Shown here: positions 10,879-22,499 of the stretch, one piece after another
Layout of the letters: every line of letters starts with the position of its first letter
Numbering within the stretch: position 1 is the stretch's first letter
NCBI RefSeq assembly: GCF_003340565.1
Contig: NZ_QPLK01000017.1
Coordinates: forward strand, 34,102-98,101
Direction of reading: 5' to 3'
DNA: 64,000 nucleotides
Source of the DNA: Rhodovulum sp. 12E13
GTDB lineage: Bacteria; Pseudomonadota; Alphaproteobacteria; Rhodobacterales; Rhodobacteraceae
Made by a program: the position numbers and the translations under genes
The notes under the pieces: generated by a model
What the model saw: the letters and a program-made list of their open reading frames with translations, nothing else
The model's database searches: none
What the model was told of the DNA's origin: nothing

Positions 10879-11840
10879 CCATCGGGATCGGCATCGCCGG
10901 CCCAGACGCCGGCCGGGCGGCGCTCGCCGCCCTTGCGTCGGTGGAGACAGTGGGACGGGGCATGATCGGCGGCTTCGTCAGCCTGGCCGCGCTGGACGCG
11001 CAGGGCCGCCTGCACCGGGCCGAGACGCAGCGGGGCGGGGCGGCGGCGCTGTTCCCGGGCGGGATGCCGGAGGCCATCGCCGAGGCGCCGGTGGTCGCGC
11101 TCATGTCGTCCGGGCCGGATCGCACCCCGCCGCTGGCGCAGTTCACCCCGGCCGCCGAGGGCGTCGCTTGCCTCAGCGGCCACCGCCTGCCCAACATGCC
11201 CGGCCGCCCCGGCGGCGAGGCCGTCAACGCCCTCGCTCTGGCGCGGCTGATGCAGGGCGCCCCGCCGCAGGCTGCGCTGGAGGCGGTGCTGGCCGAGCAC
11301 CCGGATGCCGATGCCGGGCTGATCGCCGTGACCGCAGCCGGAGAGGTTGCCGCCGCCAACAGCGCACTCGCCGCAGCGCGCACCGATGCCGGCGCGCTCG
11401 TGACCGAGGGCGCGGGGCTGAAGATCGCGGTGCTGCACAACGCGATCTTCCCCGTCGCGGGCGTCGCCGCGCTCGCCGCCGGCGCCGCCATCGACGCCGC
11501 CGCCCCCGCCGACGCCGCCGACTTCGAGATCACGCTTTCGGCCGGCCTGCCCCTGTCCACCGCGCCGCCTGCCGGCATTGAGATCGACGGCGCCGGACAG
11601 GTCGTCGCCCTCTCAGGTCTGCCGGCCGGCTGGGCCGCGCCCGCGTGGCAGGGCGCGGCGGCGATGCGCGGCACGCCCGTGCTGCGCGACGGCCGGCAGG
11701 TCGGCACCCTCGTGTCGGAAGCCTACTGCGTCGCCCTAGGTGGCGTGCTGCAAAGCTGCGACGGCCAGCCCTCCGCCCGCCTGCGCGTCCGCGCGGCGGA
11801 GCCAGCCGGTATCGCCCCGCAGCAGGAAGAGGCCGGATGA
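10875..11840 (+). CDS. Uncharacterised protein in the D-amino-acid operon
   Basis: A 321-residue Ala/Gly-rich soluble protein, no signal peptide or membrane segment. The ATG at 10875 overlaps the ATPase stop (ATGA) and is preferred over a TTG 12 bases upstream; its own stop overlaps the carbamoylase start. The N-terminus (G-I-G-I-A-G-P-D-A-G-R-A-A) and a conserved-looking G-R-G-M-I-G-G-F-V-S-L near residue 31 suggest an alpha/beta fold. I recall an uncharacterised DUF family (possibly DUF6963) with this look and operon setting, but cannot confirm it. Its place between transporter and hydrolase argues for a role in the pathway, perhaps as an amidase, racemase-like enzyme or ligand-binding partner. 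Function unknown. Confidence 0.75.
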
Positions 11841-12766
11841 CCCGCAGCTTCATCGTCGCCGCCGCGCAACTCGGCCCCATCGCGCGCGACGAGCCACGCG
11901 CCTCCGCCGTCGCGCGGATGATCGCGATGATGGAAGAGGCGCATGGGCGCGGGGCGGCCCTCGTCGTCTTTCCCGAACTGGCGCTCACCACCTTCTTTCC
12001 GCGCTGGTGGATGGAGGACGCCGCCGAGCGCGACGCCTTCTACGAGCGCGCCATGCCCTCGCCCGAGACGCAGCCGCTGTTCGACGCGGCCCGCCGCCTC
12101 GGCGTCGGCTTCCACCTCGGCTATGCCGAGCTCACGCAGGAGGGCCGCCGCTTCAACACCGCCATCCTCGTCGGGCCCGACGGCGCGATCCTCGGCACCT
12201 ACCGCAAGATCCACCTGCCGGGCCATGCCGACCATGAGCCGTGGCGCCCGTTCCAGCACCTGGAGAAGCGGTATTTCGAGAAGGGCGACCTCGGATTTCC
12301 CGTCTTCGACGCCTTCGGCGGCCGCGTCGGCATGTGCATCTGCAACGACCGGCGCTGGCCCGAGACATGGCGGATGCTCGGCCTCGGCGGCGCGGAGCTG
12401 GTCGTGCTGGGCTACAACACCCCGGCGCACTACCCGCCCGCGCCCGAGCACGACCACCTGCAATACTTCCACAACGCCCTGTCGCTGCAGGCCGGCGCCT
12501 ACCAGAACGGGCTCTGGGCGGTGGGCGTCGCCAAGGCCGGCCACGAGGAAGGCTCCGACCTGATCGGCGGCAGCCTGATCGTCGCGCCCACCGGCGAGAT
12601 CGTGGCGCAGGCGACCACGCTGGGCGACGAGGTGATCACGGCGCGGGTCGATCTCGAGCGCTGCGCCGAGATCCGGCGCAACATCTTCGATTTCGCCCGC
12701 CATCGCGAACCCGGCGAATACGGCCGCATCGCCGAGGCGCCGGGCAATGTCTCGCCCGGTCCCTGA
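11837..12766 (+). CDS. N-carbamoyl-D-amino-acid hydrolase (nitrilase superfamily)
   Basis: A 309-residue enzyme that cleaves N-carbamoyl-D-amino acids to D-amino acid, CO2 and ammonia. It follows the well-studied Agrobacterium enzyme closely: F-P-E-L-A-L-T-T-F-F-P with catalytic E47, Y-R-K-I-H-L-P-G with K124, and C-I-C-N-D-R-R-W-P-E with nucleophile C169. It also keeps the Y-N-T-P-x-H and E-K-R-Y-F-E stretches specific to D-carbamoylases rather than to other nitrilases. It ends the operon. No hydantoinase is nearby, so the substrate may be imported carbamoyl or ureido compounds rather than made from hydantoins. Confidence 0.93.
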   Translation: MTRSFIVAAAQLGPIARDEPRASAVARMIAMMEEAHGRGAALVVFPELALTTFFPRWWMEDAAERDAFYERAMPSPETQPLFDAARRLGVGFHLGYAELTQEGRRFNTAILVGPDGAILGTYRKIHLPGHADHEPWRPFQHLEKRYFEKGDLGFPVFDAFGGRVGMCICNDRRWPETWRMLGLGGAELVVLGYNTPAHYPPAPEHDHLQYFHNALSLQAGAYQNGLWAVGVAKAGHEEGSDLIGGSLIVAPTGEIVAQATTLGDEVITARVDLERCAEIRRNIFDFARHREPGEYGRIAEAPGNVSPGP

Positions 12767-13500
12767 CCGCGTCGGCTCCGGGGCCGCTTCGCGCCCGCGG
12801 GGAGGCAGAGGGCGCCTCGCCGCCAGGAGACGCAGCCGCTCCCGACCAGCGGTGTCGCTTCGGCAGGCGTGCTCCGCCGACCCGGGGGCCGTGCAGTCGC
12901 CGAGCGGCCGGCCTGGTTGACGGTCGGCCTTCTTGATCGGCGGGCGGGAGGCCGAGTCGCCCAGGGAGAGCGCTCACCCCCGATGGCCGGGCCGATCACC
13001 GCCCGACGCCCGCTGTCGGGGGCCTCTGTTCCAGCTCTGGGGCGAGTGGTCCGGCAACCGGCCGGCGGCGAGGGCCGGAAGGCCCGCCGGTGATCGACCG
13101 CCAGCCCAGCATCATCCCGTGGCCTTCCGGCGTGGCCTGCGTGGCCTGAACGCGGTTGGTGAACGACTGGGCGCCGCCCCGGTTCGAACGACCGCAGCGT
13201 AGGCTGTCAGCAGGCGGAGCGGCGGCAGATCGTGATCCATGGCATAAGCAGTCGGCCAATACTTCCTGTAGCGCACTCGCCGTTTCGTGCAGCCTGGCCC
13301 CCTCGGGAAATGCCTGCGAGAACCATGGGCTGGGGCTCGAGGACTACCAGGAAGGGAAGAGCCTGCACGTCGGCTGAGGCGTCATCCGGCTGCGTCGGGG
13401 CGGTCTCGGTGTCCCGCGCCCGGGGCGGCACCGGGCCCGGGCAGGTCGATGCCGGGCGAACTGCGCCACCGATCCGGTCGCCGCTCGGCCCGCGGCCCGG
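12767..13500. other. 734-bp region without a recognisable gene
   Basis: This lies between the convergent D-carbamoylase and iron-alcohol dehydrogenase genes. Only short frames under 90 codons occur, none with a recognisable motif or convincing ribosome-binding site, and base composition shifts along it. Around 13150-13400 two overlapping minus-strand frames look like pieces of one decayed reading frame, but I cannot assign it. No clear terminator with a T-run was found. Confidence 0.5.
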
Positions 13501-14643
13501 TCACGGGCAGGCAGCGGCCAGCAGGTGCGCCAGCTCGGCCCGGTCGAACGGGACCGGGCTCGCCTTCATCGACGAGGATGCACACGCCGCCTCGGCCACG
13601 CGGTCGCGCACCGTGCCGGACAGGGACGGCATCGCCGGCAGGCCGTGCGCGTCCAGCCACCCCTCCATCGACGCGCGCCCGCCCGGAACGGACCTTTCGA
13701 TGAGGTCGCAGACCTCCACGAGCCGCGCCCGGCCTTCGCCCGAGGCGGGGAGCTTGCCGTCGAGCGCGCGCAGCGCAGACGGCAGGAGCCGGGCGCAGAT
13801 CGCGCCGTGGGGCGCGCCCGTCTCGCCGCCGAGCGGCCCGGCGAGGCCGTGCACCACGCCGAGGCCGGCATTGGCCAGCGCGATGCCGCTGACATGGGCG
13901 GTGTAGGCGAGGCGGTCGCGCGCGCCGGCGTCCTCGCCCTTGTCCATCAGGGTGACGAGGGCGGAGAGGCCGTGCTCGATCGCCGGGCGGGCGAGCGCGT
14001 CGGTGAACGGGGTGGCGCGCGCCGACAGGTAGGGCTCGATCACCTGCACCACCGCGTCGAGGCCGCTTGCCAGCGTCTGCGGCTTCGGCGTGCCGTCGGT
14101 CAGGCCCGGGTCGATCACGGCAAGGTCGGGCACCATGCGGTCGTCGCGCAGGCTGACCTTGCGGGCGTGCTCGGGCACCCCGATCACTGCGTTCTTGGTG
14201 GCCTCCGAGCCGGTGCCGGCGGTCGTGGGGATAGCGATGCAGGGCAGGGGGGCGGCCGCGAGGGGGCGGCCCGCGCCGACGACCTCGAGGTGGTCGAGGG
14301 GGTCGCTGCCCGAGGGCAGGAGGGCCGCCACCGCCTTGCCGAGGTCGAGCGCAGCGCCGCCGCCCATCGCCACCACCGCGTCCGGCGCGGCCGCGCGCCC
14401 CTCCGCCAGCGCCTGTTCGAGCGCCTTCAGCGTCGGCTCGCCCGGGCACGAGAGACCGGCGACGGTGCAGCCGGCCTCTTCGAGCGCGGCGCGCAGGGGC
14501 GCCGACCGAGCGGCGCTCTGGCCGTGGACGAGCAGGAGGCGCGGGCCGAAGGCGGCGATCTCGGGCAGGGCGGCCTGGAGCGCGCCGCGCCCGAAGCGGA
14601 CGCGGGCGGGCAGGCGCAGGCTGAACGGGGGGATCGGTGTCAT
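13501..14643 (-). CDS. Iron-containing alcohol dehydrogenase family protein
   Basis: A 380-residue group III alcohol dehydrogenase. The nucleotide-binding half has G-G-G-A-A-L-D near residues 94-100 and T-T-A-G-T-G-S-E at 140-147. The metal-binding half has D196, H265 (V-V-H-G-L) and H279 (A-P-H-G). The usual second metal ligand, a His four residues after the Asp, is Gln (Q200, in D-A-V-V-Q-V-I-E-P-Y), as in a recognised Gln-bearing subgroup. It follows glpV in the same direction, 102 bp away across a strong hairpin, so it may extend the glycerol operon and act on a C3 alcohol or aldehyde. Maleylacetate reductase is an alternative. Confidence 0.85.
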   Translation of the reverse strand: MTPIPPFSLRLPARVRFGRGALQAALPEIAAFGPRLLLVHGQSAARSAPLRAALEEAGCTVAGLSCPGEPTLKALEQALAEGRAAAPDAVVAMGGGAALDLGKAVAALLPSGSDPLDHLEVVGAGRPLAAAPLPCIAIPTTAGTGSEATKNAVIGVPEHARKVSLRDDRMVPDLAVIDPGLTDGTPKPQTLASGLDAVVQVIEPYLSARATPFTDALARPAIEHGLSALVTLMDKGEDAGARDRLAYTAHVSGIALANAGLGVVHGLAGPLGGETGAPHGAICARLLPSALRALDGKLPASGEGRARLVEVCDLIERSVPGGRASMEGWLDAHGLPAMPSLSGTVRDRVAEAACASSSMKASPVPFDRAELAHLLAAACP

Positions 14644-14704
14644 GGCGGACCCTTCACGTTTCGGGCCGCGACGGACGATGCCGCCGCGGCCCGATAGGGA
14701 GGCG

Positions 14705-14729
14705 GGCCGGCCGCCTCAGGCGGCCGGCC
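14705..14729. other. Strong 11-bp inverted repeat between glpV and the alcohol dehydrogenase
   Basis: Perfect arms GGCCGGCCGCC and its complement flank a 3-nt loop, giving a very stable hairpin just after the glpV stop. No T-run follows in the transcribed direction, so it is more likely an mRNA-stabilising or processing hairpin, or a Rho-dependent context, than a classical intrinsic terminator. Confidence 0.6.
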
Positions 14730-14744
14730 GGGGTCGGGGCAGGA

Positions 14745-16478
14745 TCAGGAATCGTCCTGCCAGGACTTCACCAGCTCGTCGTAGGAGACGGTCACCGGCT
14801 CCGGATCCTCGTTCTCGAGCTCGGGCTTCGGCGCGCCCGGCTGCGAGAGCCAGTATTCGGGGTCGCGTTCCTCGTTGAGCATCGGCCCGATGTCGCCCTG
14901 CACGCCCGCGCGCTCAAGCCGCTCGAGCACCTGCTCCTGGTCGGCGCAGAGCGCGTCGAGCGCCTCCTTCGGGGTCTTGGCGCCCGACATGGCGTCACCG
15001 ATGTTCTGCCACCACAGCTGCGCGAGGCGCGGATAGTCGGGGATGTTGGTGCCCGTGGGCGACCAGCGCACCCGCGCCGGCGAGCGGTAGAACTCGACGA
15101 GGCCGCCCAGCTCGGGCGCGCGCTCGGTGAAGCTTTCGTGCTCGATCGAGGAATCGCGCACGAAGGTCAGGCCGACATGCGACTTCTTCACGTCCACCGT
15201 CTTGGAGGTGACGAACTGCGCGTAGAGCCAGGCGGCCTTCGCCCGGTCGACCGGGGTGGATTCCATCAGCGTCCACGACCCCACGTCCTGGTAGCCGACC
15301 TTCATGCCGTCTTCCCAGTAGGCGCCGCGCGGGGAGGGGGCCATGCGCCACTTGGGCGTGCCGTCCTCGTTGAGCACGGCCTCGGCGCCGTCGCCCACCA
15401 TGTCGGCGGTGAAGGTGGTGTACCAGAACATCTGCTGCGCGATCTGGCCCTGCGCCGGCACCGGCCCCGCCTCGGAGAAGGTCATGCCGGCGGCGGTGGG
15501 CGGCGAGTACTTCTCGAGCCACTCGATGGCCTTGCGCACGGCATAGACGGCGGCCGGGCTGTTGGTCGCGCCGCCGCGGGCCATGCACGAGCCCACGGGC
15601 TGGCTGTCCTCGTTCACCCGGATGCCCCACTCGTCGACGGGCAGGCCGTTGGGCTCGCCCAGGTCGCCCATGCCGGCCATCGACATCCATGCGTCGGTGT
15701 AGCGCCAGCCGAGGCTCGGGTCCTTCTTGCCGTAGTCCATGTTGCCATAGACCTCGCCCTCGACGCCCATGTGGCTCAGGTCGCGGCCGGTGAAGAACTC
15801 GGCGATGTCCTCGTAGGCCGACCAGTTGACCGGCACGCCGAGGTCGTAGCCGTACTCGGCGCGGAAGTCCTCCTGGTTCTTTTCGTCGTTGAACCAGTCG
15901 TAGCGGAACCAGTAGAGGTTGGCGAACTGCTGGTCGGGCAGCTGGTAGAGCTTGCCGTCGGGCCCGGTGGTGAACTGGGTGCCGATGAAGTCGTCGAGGT
16001 CGAGCGTCGGCGAGGTGACGTCGGCGCCTTCGCCCGCCATCCAGTCGGTCAGGTTGCGCACCTGCTGGTAGCGCCAGTGCGTGCCGATCAGGTCGGAGTC
16101 GTTGACGTAGGCGTCGTAGATGTTCTCGCCGGTCTGCATCTGCGTCTGCAGCCGCTCGACCACGTCGCCCTCGCCGATCAGGTCGTGGGTGACGTTGATG
16201 CCGGTGATCGCGCTGAAGGCGGGCGCCAGAACCTGCGCCTCGTATTCATGCGTGGTGATCGTCTCCGACACCACGGTGATGTCCATCCCCCGGAACGGCT
16301 CGGCCGCGTCGATGAACCACTGCATCTCCGCTTCCTGTTCCTCGCGGGTCAGCGTCGACAGGTCGCCGATCTCGGCGTCGAGGAACTCCATCGCCGCTTC
16401 CATGTCGGCGAAGGCCGGCGTGCCGCCAATGGCGAGCGCCACCGCCAGCGCGGTCGAGGATCTCAAGGTAAAGCCCAT
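14745..16478 (-). CDS. glpV: Glycerol ABC transporter substrate-binding protein GlpV
   Basis: A 577-residue periplasmic binding protein with a signal peptide ending around G-T-P-A-F-A-D (residues 19-25). It matches the size and position of GlpV in the Rhizobium leguminosarum glycerol uptake operon glpDSTPQUV, where it is the last gene. The mature N-terminus has an unusual E/D-rich helix before the solute-binding fold. It is 75 bp downstream of glpU and completes a full ABC importer with GlpS, T, P, Q and U. The assignment rests on synteny with that operon as well as family appearance. Confidence 0.9.
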   Translation of the reverse strand: MGFTLRSSTALAVALAIGGTPAFADMEAAMEFLDAEIGDLSTLTREEQEAEMQWFIDAAEPFRGMDITVVSETITTHEYEAQVLAPAFSAITGINVTHDLIGEGDVVERLQTQMQTGENIYDAYVNDSDLIGTHWRYQQVRNLTDWMAGEGADVTSPTLDLDDFIGTQFTTGPDGKLYQLPDQQFANLYWFRYDWFNDEKNQEDFRAEYGYDLGVPVNWSAYEDIAEFFTGRDLSHMGVEGEVYGNMDYGKKDPSLGWRYTDAWMSMAGMGDLGEPNGLPVDEWGIRVNEDSQPVGSCMARGGATNSPAAVYAVRKAIEWLEKYSPPTAAGMTFSEAGPVPAQGQIAQQMFWYTTFTADMVGDGAEAVLNEDGTPKWRMAPSPRGAYWEDGMKVGYQDVGSWTLMESTPVDRAKAAWLYAQFVTSKTVDVKKSHVGLTFVRDSSIEHESFTERAPELGGLVEFYRSPARVRWSPTGTNIPDYPRLAQLWWQNIGDAMSGAKTPKEALDALCADQEQVLERLERAGVQGDIGPMLNEERDPEYWLSQPGAPKPELENEDPEPVTVSYDELVKSWQDDS

Positions 16479-16553
16479 CGGTTTTCCTCCCTTATCTGGA
16501 CTGTCTTGGGTGCCGGCCCGGAACGCCCGGGCCGGAGGTGCGCGGCGCCCGGC

Positions 16554-16826
16554 TCAGACGTATCTGAACACGAGCGCGGCGTAGATCAGGCAGACGACGA
16601 GCGCCCACCATTGCGCGAGGTCGGTCCACCCGAGCCACGCGATGTTGATGAAGGCCGAGCCGAGCAGGGTGATGAACAGCCGGTCGCCCCGCGTCGTCTC
16701 GATCCGCAGGATGCCGGTGCGCGGCGTCTCGGGGTATTTCACCCCGAGGATCGAGAAGGCGATCAGAAGCCCCGCGATCACCACGAAGAACGCGGCGGTG
16801 GGCCATGTCCATGCCATCCAGGCCAT
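16554..16826 (-). CDS. glpU: Small membrane protein GlpU (DUF2160 family)
   Basis: A 90-residue integral membrane protein with three hydrophobic helices (residues about 8-28, 50-68 and 72-88) and a short cytoplasmic loop with P-E-T-P-R-T-G. It is the characteristic DUF2160 partner found only in glycerol-type ABC operons, between the permease GlpQ and the binding protein GlpV, as here. Its molecular role is unknown. The start follows a purine-rich site 12 bases after the glpQ stop. Confidence 0.88.
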   Translation of the reverse strand: MAWMAWTWPTAAFFVVIAGLLIAFSILGVKYPETPRTGILRIETTRGDRLFITLLGSAFINIAWLGWTDLAQWWALVVCLIYAALVFRYV

Positions 16827-16838
16827 GCGATGCCTCCC

Positions 16839-17731
<893 letters not shown>

Positions 17732-17735
<4 letters not shown>

Positions 17736-18607
17736 CCGCGGGCCTCCTCCTTGTCGAGATTGATCATCACCGTGTAGAAGACCCAGCTGATCAGCAGGAT
17801 CACGAGGAAATACATGATCGAGAAGGCCGCGGCAGGGCCGAGGTCGAACTGCCCGAGCGCCATCTTCACGAGGTCGATCGACAGGAACGTGGTCGCGCTG
17901 CCCGGCCCGCCGCCGGTCACGACGAATGGCTCGGTGTAGATCTTGAAGCTGTCCATGAAGCGCAGAAGGATCGCGATGGTCAGGACGCCGCGCATCTTGG
18001 GCAGCTCGATGTAGCGGAACACGGCCCAGTTGCTCGCCTGGTCGATCCTGGCCGCCTGGTAGTAGGCCGCCGGGATCGACACGAGCCCGGCATAGGCCAG
18101 CAGCGCCACCAGCGACGTCCAGTGCCAGACGTCCATCACGATCACCGTGACCCAGGCGTGCACGACGTTGGAGGTGTAGTTGTAGTCGATCCCCAGCGCG
18201 TTGAGCGTGTAGCCCAGCAGCCCGATGTCCTGCCGGCCGAAGATCTGCCAGATCGTGCCGACGACGTTCCACGGGATCAGCAGCGGCAGCGCCATCAGCA
18301 CGAGGCAGACCGACACCCACGGCCCCTTGCGCGGCATCGACTTGGCCACGAGGATGCCGAGCGGCACCTGGATGGCCAGGATCGTGGCCGAGAAGGCGAG
18401 CTGGCGCCAGAGCGCGCCCCACATGCGCTCGTCCTCGAGCATCTGCTCGAACCAGCTCAGACCGGCCCAGAAGAACACGTTGTCACCGAACGTGTCCTGG
18501 ACGGAGTAGTTGACCACCGTCATCAGCGGGATGATCGCCGAGAAGCTGACGATCACCAGCATCGGCAGGACGAGCAGCCAGGCTTTCTGGTTGACGGGCT
18601 TTTCCAT
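17732..18607 (-). CDS. glpP: Glycerol ABC transporter permease GlpP
   Basis: A 291-residue MalF-type permease with an N-terminal helix, about six membrane segments and an EAA-like loop (P-A-A-Y-Y-Q-A-A-R-I-D-Q-A-S). Its ATG shares one base with the glpT stop (TGATG), and its stop overlaps the glpQ start. Gene order matches the rhizobial glp operon. Confidence 0.92.
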
Positions 18608-19701
18608 CAGGCGGCCTCCCCCACGCGGCGCCCCGACGGCTCCACCAGCCAGTCGTCGGCGTAGACGTTGACGCCCGCGGGGTCGAAGACGACCCGGGTC
18701 TGGTCGGCGCCGATGCGGGCGTCCTCTCCGGCGACGATGGCGATGTCCTGCCCGAACATCTCGGCGCGCACGATCTTGTGGCGGCCCACGTCCTCCACCC
18801 GGCGGATCTTCACCGGCAGCCCTTCGCCCGAAGAGAGCCGCACGAATTCGGGCCGCACGCCCAGCTCGACCCGGCCCGGGACAGCGCCATAAGACGCCCC
18901 CAGCGGGATCTCGGCGCCCTGCACCACGGCGCGGTCGCCGCGCACCTCGGCGGGGATCACGTTCATCCCCGGCGAGCCGATGAAGTAGCCGACGAAGGTG
19001 TGCGCGGGCCGCTCGAACAGCTCCTGAGGGGTGCCGATCTGCACCACCTGTCCTTCGGTCATCACCACGACATGATCGGCGAAGGTCAGCGCCTCGGTCT
19101 GGTCGTGGGTGACGTAGATCATCGTGTGCCCGAACTCGTGGTGCAGGCTCTTGAGCTGGGTGCGCAGCTCCCACTTCATGTGCGGGTCGATCACCGTCAG
19201 CGGCTCGTCGAAGAGCAGCGCGTTGACGTCCTCCCGCACCATCCCGCGGCCGAGGCTGATCTTCTGCTTGGCGTCGGCCGTCAGCCCCCGCGCCTTGCGG
19301 CTCAGCTCGTCTTCCATGCCGATCATGCGTGCGACCTTCGCCACCCGCTCGGCCACGACGTCGGCGGCAAATCCCCGGTTGCGCAGCGGGAAGGCGAGAT
19401 TGTCGCGCACGCTCATCGTGTCGTAGACGACGGGGAACTGGAACACTTGCGCGATGTTGCGCTCGGCCGTCGTCATGTGCGTCACGTCGGCGTCGTCGAA
19501 CAGGATGCGGCCCTCGGACGGCTCCAGAAGCCCCGAGATGATGTTGAGCAGGGTCGACTTTCCGCAGCCCGAGGGGCCGAGCAGCGCGTAGGCCTCGCCG
19601 TCGGCCCAGACGTGGTTGAGCTCCTTGAGCGCGTAATCCTCCGGCCCCTTTGGCCTGGGCGCGTAGGAATGGGCGAGGCCGTCGAGCGTGATCCGTGCCA
19701 T
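18607..19701 (-). CDS. glpT: Glycerol ABC transporter ATP-binding protein GlpT (degenerate signature motif)
   Basis: A 364-residue MalK-like ATPase: nucleotide-binding domain (1-240) plus a C-terminal TOBE/OB domain. Walker A G-P-S-G-C-G-K-S (42-49), Q-loop Q88, Walker B ending D-E-P (165-167) and H-loop H199 are intact. The ABC signature is not: where LSGGQ should be, residues 140-144 read L-T-A-D-A. The partner GlpS has the opposite defect, so the GlpS-GlpT pair should form one normal and one degenerate ATP site. The ATG follows GGAGGAG, 11 bases after the glpS stop. Confidence 0.92.
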   Translation of the reverse strand: MARITLDGLAHSYAPRPKGPEDYALKELNHVWADGEAYALLGPSGCGKSTLLNIISGLLEPSEGRILFDDADVTHMTTAERNIAQVFQFPVVYDTMSVRDNLAFPLRNRGFAADVVAERVAKVARMIGMEDELSRKARGLTADAKQKISLGRGMVREDVNALLFDEPLTVIDPHMKWELRTQLKSLHHEFGHTMIYVTHDQTEALTFADHVVVMTEGQVVQIGTPQELFERPAHTFVGYFIGSPGMNVIPAEVRGDRAVVQGAEIPLGASYGAVPGRVELGVRPEFVRLSSGEGLPVKIRRVEDVGRHKIVRAEMFGQDIAIVAGEDARIGADQTRVVFDPAGVNVYADDWLVEPSGRRVGEAA

Positions 19702-19712
19702 GTCTCCTCCCT

Positions 19713-20801
<1,089 letters not shown>

Positions 20802-20841
20802 GCCTCTCCTCCCTGGCTCGCCGCGGCCGGTGCCGGACGAG

Positions 20842-22443
20842 TCACTCCGCGGCGGACCGGGTGCTCCCGGCCCTGTCCCCGGTCATGAACGCATCGAGTT
20901 CCGCGGCTTCCTCCTCCGACAGCCTAAGCCCGAGCTTCGTGCGACGCCACAGCACGTCGGCCGCGGTGCGGGCGAATTCGCGCTCCATCAGCCAGCGCAC
21001 CTCGCGCTCGGTGAGCGTCGCGCCGAAATCGCGGCCGAGATCGGCCGCCGAGCGCGCCTCGCCCAGCACCTGCCGCGCCTCTGTCCCGTAGGCGCGGACG
21101 AGTCGCCGTGCCCAGGCCTCGGTCAGGAACGGACAGGCGGCGCGCAACTCCGTCGCCAGCCGGTCCGATCCGCCGACCTCGAAGTCCCCGCCCGGCAGCG
21201 GGACGCCCGCCGTCCACGCGCCACGGGCGAGCGGCAGATGCGCGCCGATCTTCTCCAGCGCGCCCTCGGCCAGCCGCCGGTAGGTGGTGATCTTGCCGCC
21301 GAAGACGTTGAGCGCCGGCGCGCCCGCGCCCGTGTCGACGCTCAGCACGTAGTCGCGCGTCGCCGCCGAGGCCGATTGCGCGCCGTCGTCGTGCAGCGGG
21401 CGGACGCCGGAATAGGTCCACACGATGTCGTCGACGGTGACGGGCTCGGCGAAATAGGTCGAGGCGAAGTCGAGCAGGTAGTCGCGCTCTTCGTCGGTGC
21501 AGACGGCCGGCGCGTCGGGGTCGGTGTGCTCGGTGTCGGTCGTGCCGATCAGGGTGAAGTCGCCCTCGTAGGGGATGGCGAAGATGATGCGTCCGTCGGT
21601 GCCCTGGAAGAAATACGCCTTGTCGTGGTCGAAGAGCTTGCGCGTCACGATGTGCGAGCCGCGCACCAGCCGCACCCGCTCGCCGGTGTTGCGGCGCATC
21701 CGGCCCGTGATCACGTCGGCCACCCACGGCCCTGCCGCGTTGACCAGCATGCGCGCGGTCAGCGCCTCGGTGCGCCCCGTCTCGACATCGCGCAGGACGG
21801 CGTGCCAGAGACCGTCCTGCGCCTCGGCCGAGACCAGCTCGGTGCGCGTGCGGACATGCGCGCCGCGCGCCTCCGCGTCGCGGGCGTTGAGCACCACGAG
21901 GCGCGAATCCTCCACCCAGCAATCGGAATACTCGAACGCCTTCTCGAAACGGTCGTCGAGCGGCACGCCCTCGGGGGCCCGCCGCAGATCGAGCGTGCGG
22001 GTGGGCGGCAGGATCTTCCGGCCGCCGAGATGATCGTAGAGAAACAGGCCGAGGCGGATCAGCCAGGCGGGCCGGCGCCCCTTCATCCACGGCATCAGCG
22101 TGGACAGAAGACGCGATGTGGGCGTGCGCGACTCGAAGCGCATGTCGGGGTGCCAGGGCAGCACGAAGCGCATCGGCCACGAGATGTGCGGCATGGCGGC
22201 GAGCAGACGCTCGCGCTCGATCAGCGACTCGCGCACCAGCCGAAACTCGAAATACTCCAGATAGCGCAGCCCGCCGTGGAACAGCTTGGTCGAGGCGGAG
22301 GATGTCGCCTGCGCCAGGTCGCCTTTCTCCACGAGGGTGACGGACAGGCCTCGCCCGGATGCGTCGCGTGCGATGCCGCACCCGTTCACGCCGCCGCCCA
22401 CGACCAGCAGGTCGCAATCGGCCTCTGGCCCGGATCCACCCAT
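20842..22443 (-). CDS. glpD: Glycerol-3-phosphate dehydrogenase GlpD
   Basis: A 533-residue FAD-dependent membrane-associated enzyme that oxidises sn-glycerol 3-phosphate to dihydroxyacetone phosphate and passes electrons to quinone. The FAD-binding motif V-V-G-G-G-V-N-G-C-G is near residue 14. T-K-L-F-H-G-G-L-R-Y-L and G-A-H-V-R signatures follow, with the C-terminal GlpD domain from about 390. The internal ATG at 22443 is chosen because it sits 8 bases after GGGAGG; a start 39 bases upstream would add an unconserved leader. It is the first gene of the glp operon, expressed from the repeat-bearing region shared with glpR. Confidence 0.95.
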   Translation of the reverse strand: MGGSGPEADCDLLVVGGGVNGCGIARDASGRGLSVTLVEKGDLAQATSSASTKLFHGGLRYLEYFEFRLVRESLIERERLLAAMPHISWPMRFVLPWHPDMRFESRTPTSRLLSTLMPWMKGRRPAWLIRLGLFLYDHLGGRKILPPTRTLDLRRAPEGVPLDDRFEKAFEYSDCWVEDSRLVVLNARDAEARGAHVRTRTELVSAEAQDGLWHAVLRDVETGRTEALTARMLVNAAGPWVADVITGRMRRNTGERVRLVRGSHIVTRKLFDHDKAYFFQGTDGRIIFAIPYEGDFTLIGTTDTEHTDPDAPAVCTDEERDYLLDFASTYFAEPVTVDDIVWTYSGVRPLHDDGAQSASAATRDYVLSVDTGAGAPALNVFGGKITTYRRLAEGALEKIGAHLPLARGAWTAGVPLPGGDFEVGGSDRLATELRAACPFLTEAWARRLVRAYGTEARQVLGEARSAADLGRDFGATLTEREVRWLMEREFARTAADVLWRRTKLGLRLSEEEAAELDAFMTGDRAGSTRSAAE

Positions 22444-22499
22444 ACGAAAACCTCCCGGCATGAGTGGTGCAAGATCGCGCATCTCTTGTCAACGCATGG

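Noticed and set aside
13168..13200. tRNA-like T-arm (GGTTCGAAC) suggesting a tRNA remnant
   Set aside because: No pairing acceptor, anticodon or D-arm can be drawn around it; the short match is likely chance.
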